In this document: positions 4,945 to 6,284 of the stretch, piece after piece | Layout of the letters: every line of letters starts with the position of its first letter | Position numbering within the stretch: position 1 is the stretch's first letter | NCBI GenBank assembly: GCA_947173755.1 | Contig: CAMWGM010000093.1 | Span: 1 to 6,284 of the forward strand | Direction of reading: 5' to 3' | Length of the DNA: 6,284 bases | From: an uncultured Muribaculaceae bacterium | GTDB lineage: Bacteria; Bacteroidota; Bacteroidia; Bacteroidales; Muribaculaceae | Program-made: the position numbers and the translations under genes | Notes under the pieces: model-generated | Databases searched by the model: none | Told to the model about the DNA's origin: nothing | The model's input: the letters and a program-made list of their open reading frames with translations, nothing else

Positions 4945-6284
4945 ATGCAACCTACGATACCTGTTATAATACTGGCTCTCCCGCTGTTCATGTTCCTTCT
5001 GCTGGGACTGACCGGCATGAAGATGAGCCACAAGACAGCCGGATGGCTCGGCTGCCTCGGCATGGGAACCGTGCTCGTGCTGTCATATCTCACAGCGTTC
5101 ACCTACTATTTCTCGGGATCGGCCGATTTCATCGATGCCGCCACTCACACCCGTCTGCAATACATCGTCTTCGAACAGACATGGCTGCAGTTCACGCCTC
5201 ATCTGGCCATCAAACTCGGCTTCCTGCTCGACCCGATCTCGGCCATGATGCTCATCGTCATCCCGACCATCTCGTTCCTCGTCCATCTTTATTCGCTCGG
5301 ATATATGGAAGGTGAGAAGGGCTTCCAGCGCTACTATGCGTTTCTGGCTCTCTTCACATTCTCGATGCTCGGTCTTGTCGTCGCCACCAACATCTTCCAG
5401 ATGTACATCTTCTGGGAACTCGTGGGTGCTTCCTCATTCCTGCTCATCGGCTTCTTCTATACTCTTCCCTCGGCAATCTCGGCTTGTAAGAAGGCTTTCA
5501 TCGTCACCCGTTTCGCCGACCTCGGCTTCCTGATCGGCATTCTGGTGCTCTCCTTCTATACCCAGCAACTCGACTTCCTACCGATGACTCAGAATCCCCA
5601 GGGTGTGCTCGCCTCCACAGGTGGCGCTACCTTCCTCGGCGCTTCGGTGCTGACATGGGCTCTTGTTCTGATCTTCACAGGCGGTATGGGTAAGTCGGCC
5701 ATGCTCCCGCTCCACATCTGGCTGCCCGACGCAATGGAGGGTCCCACCCCCGTTTCGGCCCTTATCCACGCCGCAACGATGGTTGTCGCCGGTGTCTATC
5801 TCGTGGCCCGTCTCTTCCCGCTCTATATGCTTGAGGATGCCGCACTGATGTTTGTGACGGTTGTCGGCGCCGCCACCGCCTTCTATGCTGCGGTGGTTGC
5901 CTGCACGCAGATCGACATCAAGCGTATCCTCGCCTTCTCGACCATCTCGCAGATCGCGTTCATGATGGTCTCGCTCGGTGTTGCCTCACGCCACAATGTC
6001 GCCATCCACGAAGGTCTCGGCTACATGGCCTCGATGTTCCACCTCTTCACCCACGCCATGTTCAAGGCTCTCCTCTTCCTCGGAGCAGGTGCCCTCATCC
6101 ACGCTGTCCATTCGAACAACTACACTGCCATGGGCGGTCTCCGCAAATATATGCCCATAACCCATATCACATTCCTCATCGGCTGTCTCGCAATCGCGGG
6201 CATCTTCCCCTTCGCCGGTTTCTGGTCGAAGGACGAGATCCTGACCGCCTGCTTCGCCAACCACTGGTTCTGGGGGGTGTGGAT
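4945..6284 (+). CDS. nuoL: NADH-quinone oxidoreductase subunit L (antiporter-like), 3' partial
   Basis: This is the distal antiporter-like proton-pumping subunit of complex I. The reading frame opens at ATG 4945 and stays open to the window edge, giving about 446 codons of the roughly 610-640 usual for NuoL. Repeated membrane helices run throughout. Key residues are in place: Glu158 in FWELVG, Asp192 in RFADLGF, Lys250 in GGMGKSA, and His275 in GPTPVSALIHAATMV. His366, His370 and Lys374 lie in FHLFTHAMFKALLF, and Lys429 in FWSKDEI. These match the charged pump residues of E. coli NuoL. The alternating helices and the KKAFIVTRFADLGFL stretch favour NuoL over NuoM, NuoN or an Mrp antiporter, and the preceding nuoK supports this. 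The C-terminal lateral helix lies outside the window. Confidence 0.96.
   Translation, partial: MQPTIPVIILALPLFMFLLLGLTGMKMSHKTAGWLGCLGMGTVLVLSYLTAFTYYFSGSADFIDAATHTRLQYIVFEQTWLQFTPHLAIKLGFLLDPISAMMLIVIPTISFLVHLYSLGYMEGEKGFQRYYAFLALFTFSMLGLVVATNIFQMYIFWELVGASSFLLIGFFYTLPSAISACKKAFIVTRFADLGFLIGILVLSFYTQQLDFLPMTQNPQGVLASTGGATFLGASVLTWALVLIFTGGMGKSAMLPLHIWLPDAMEGPTPVSALIHAATMVVAGVYLVARLFPLYMLEDAALMFVTVVGAATAFYAAVVACTQIDIKRILAFSTISQIAFMMVSLGVASRHNVAIHEGLGYMASMFHLFTHAMFKALLFLGAGALIHAVHSNNYTAMGGLRKYMPITHITFLIGCLAIAGIFPFAGFWSKDEILTACFANHWFWGVW

Noticed and set aside
4556..4969. Plus-strand open frame overlapping the nuoJ end and nuoK
   Set aside because: It is out of frame with both genes and its His/Arg/Ser-rich product is typical of a shifted reading of GC-rich codons.
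4605..5102. Minus-strand open frame across nuoK and the start of nuoL
   Set aside because: It covers two confidently identified membrane-protein genes on the opposite strand and has no motif of its own.
1..6284. A novel defence, mobile or biosynthetic system
   Set aside because: All seven genes are recognisable ATP synthase or complex I subunits. No transposase, integrase, toxin, nuclease, repeat array or orphan gene is present, so the window is core metabolism with an unusual gene junction.

Overview
The window is a dense, single-strand (+) stretch of core energy-metabolism genes. It joins the 3' end of an F1Fo ATP synthase operon to the middle of a respiratory complex I (NADH dehydrogenase-like) operon. 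I identify seven protein genes: atpH (5' end cut by the window), atpA, atpG, nuoI, nuoJ, nuoK and nuoL (3' end cut by the window). I see no tRNA, rRNA, mobile element, CRISPR array or phage gene. No gene-free stretch exceeds about 121 bases.

Layout: bases 1-528 encode the delta (stalk) subunit, 622-2196 alpha and 2318-3208 gamma. Gaps of 93 and 121 bases separate these genes; the second contains a strong inverted repeat. After a 105-base spacer with a perfect 16-base palindrome come nuoI (3314-4039), nuoJ (4080-4595), nuoK (4623-4934) and nuoL (4945 to the window edge). Gaps in the nuo block shrink from 40 to 27 to 10 bases, as in one transcription unit.

Organism: most likely an anaerobic Bacteroidota member, probably Bacteroidales and possibly a Muribaculaceae- or Alistipes-like gut bacterium. 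This is inference. It rests on the protein flavour of NuoI and NuoL, the general absence of Shine-Dalgarno sequences (leaders are A-rich or C/T-rich), and a G+C content that looks like the mid-to-high fifties by eye. The family assignment within the order is a guess.

How the genes work together: the Nuo proteins form a membrane proton (or ion) pump driven by electron transfer. NuoI carries the two 4Fe-4S clusters of the peripheral arm, and NuoJ, NuoK and NuoL form part of the membrane channel arm. The ATP synthase subunits use the resulting gradient to make ATP, or run in reverse. The two machines are functionally coupled and here lie next to each other.

I found no undescribed biological system. 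The points worth checking are the direct atpG-nuoI junction with no nuoA-nuoH genes between them, an alanine/lysine-rich tail on NuoI, an isoleucine in the AtpA P-loop where threonine is usual, and two intergenic inverted repeats.
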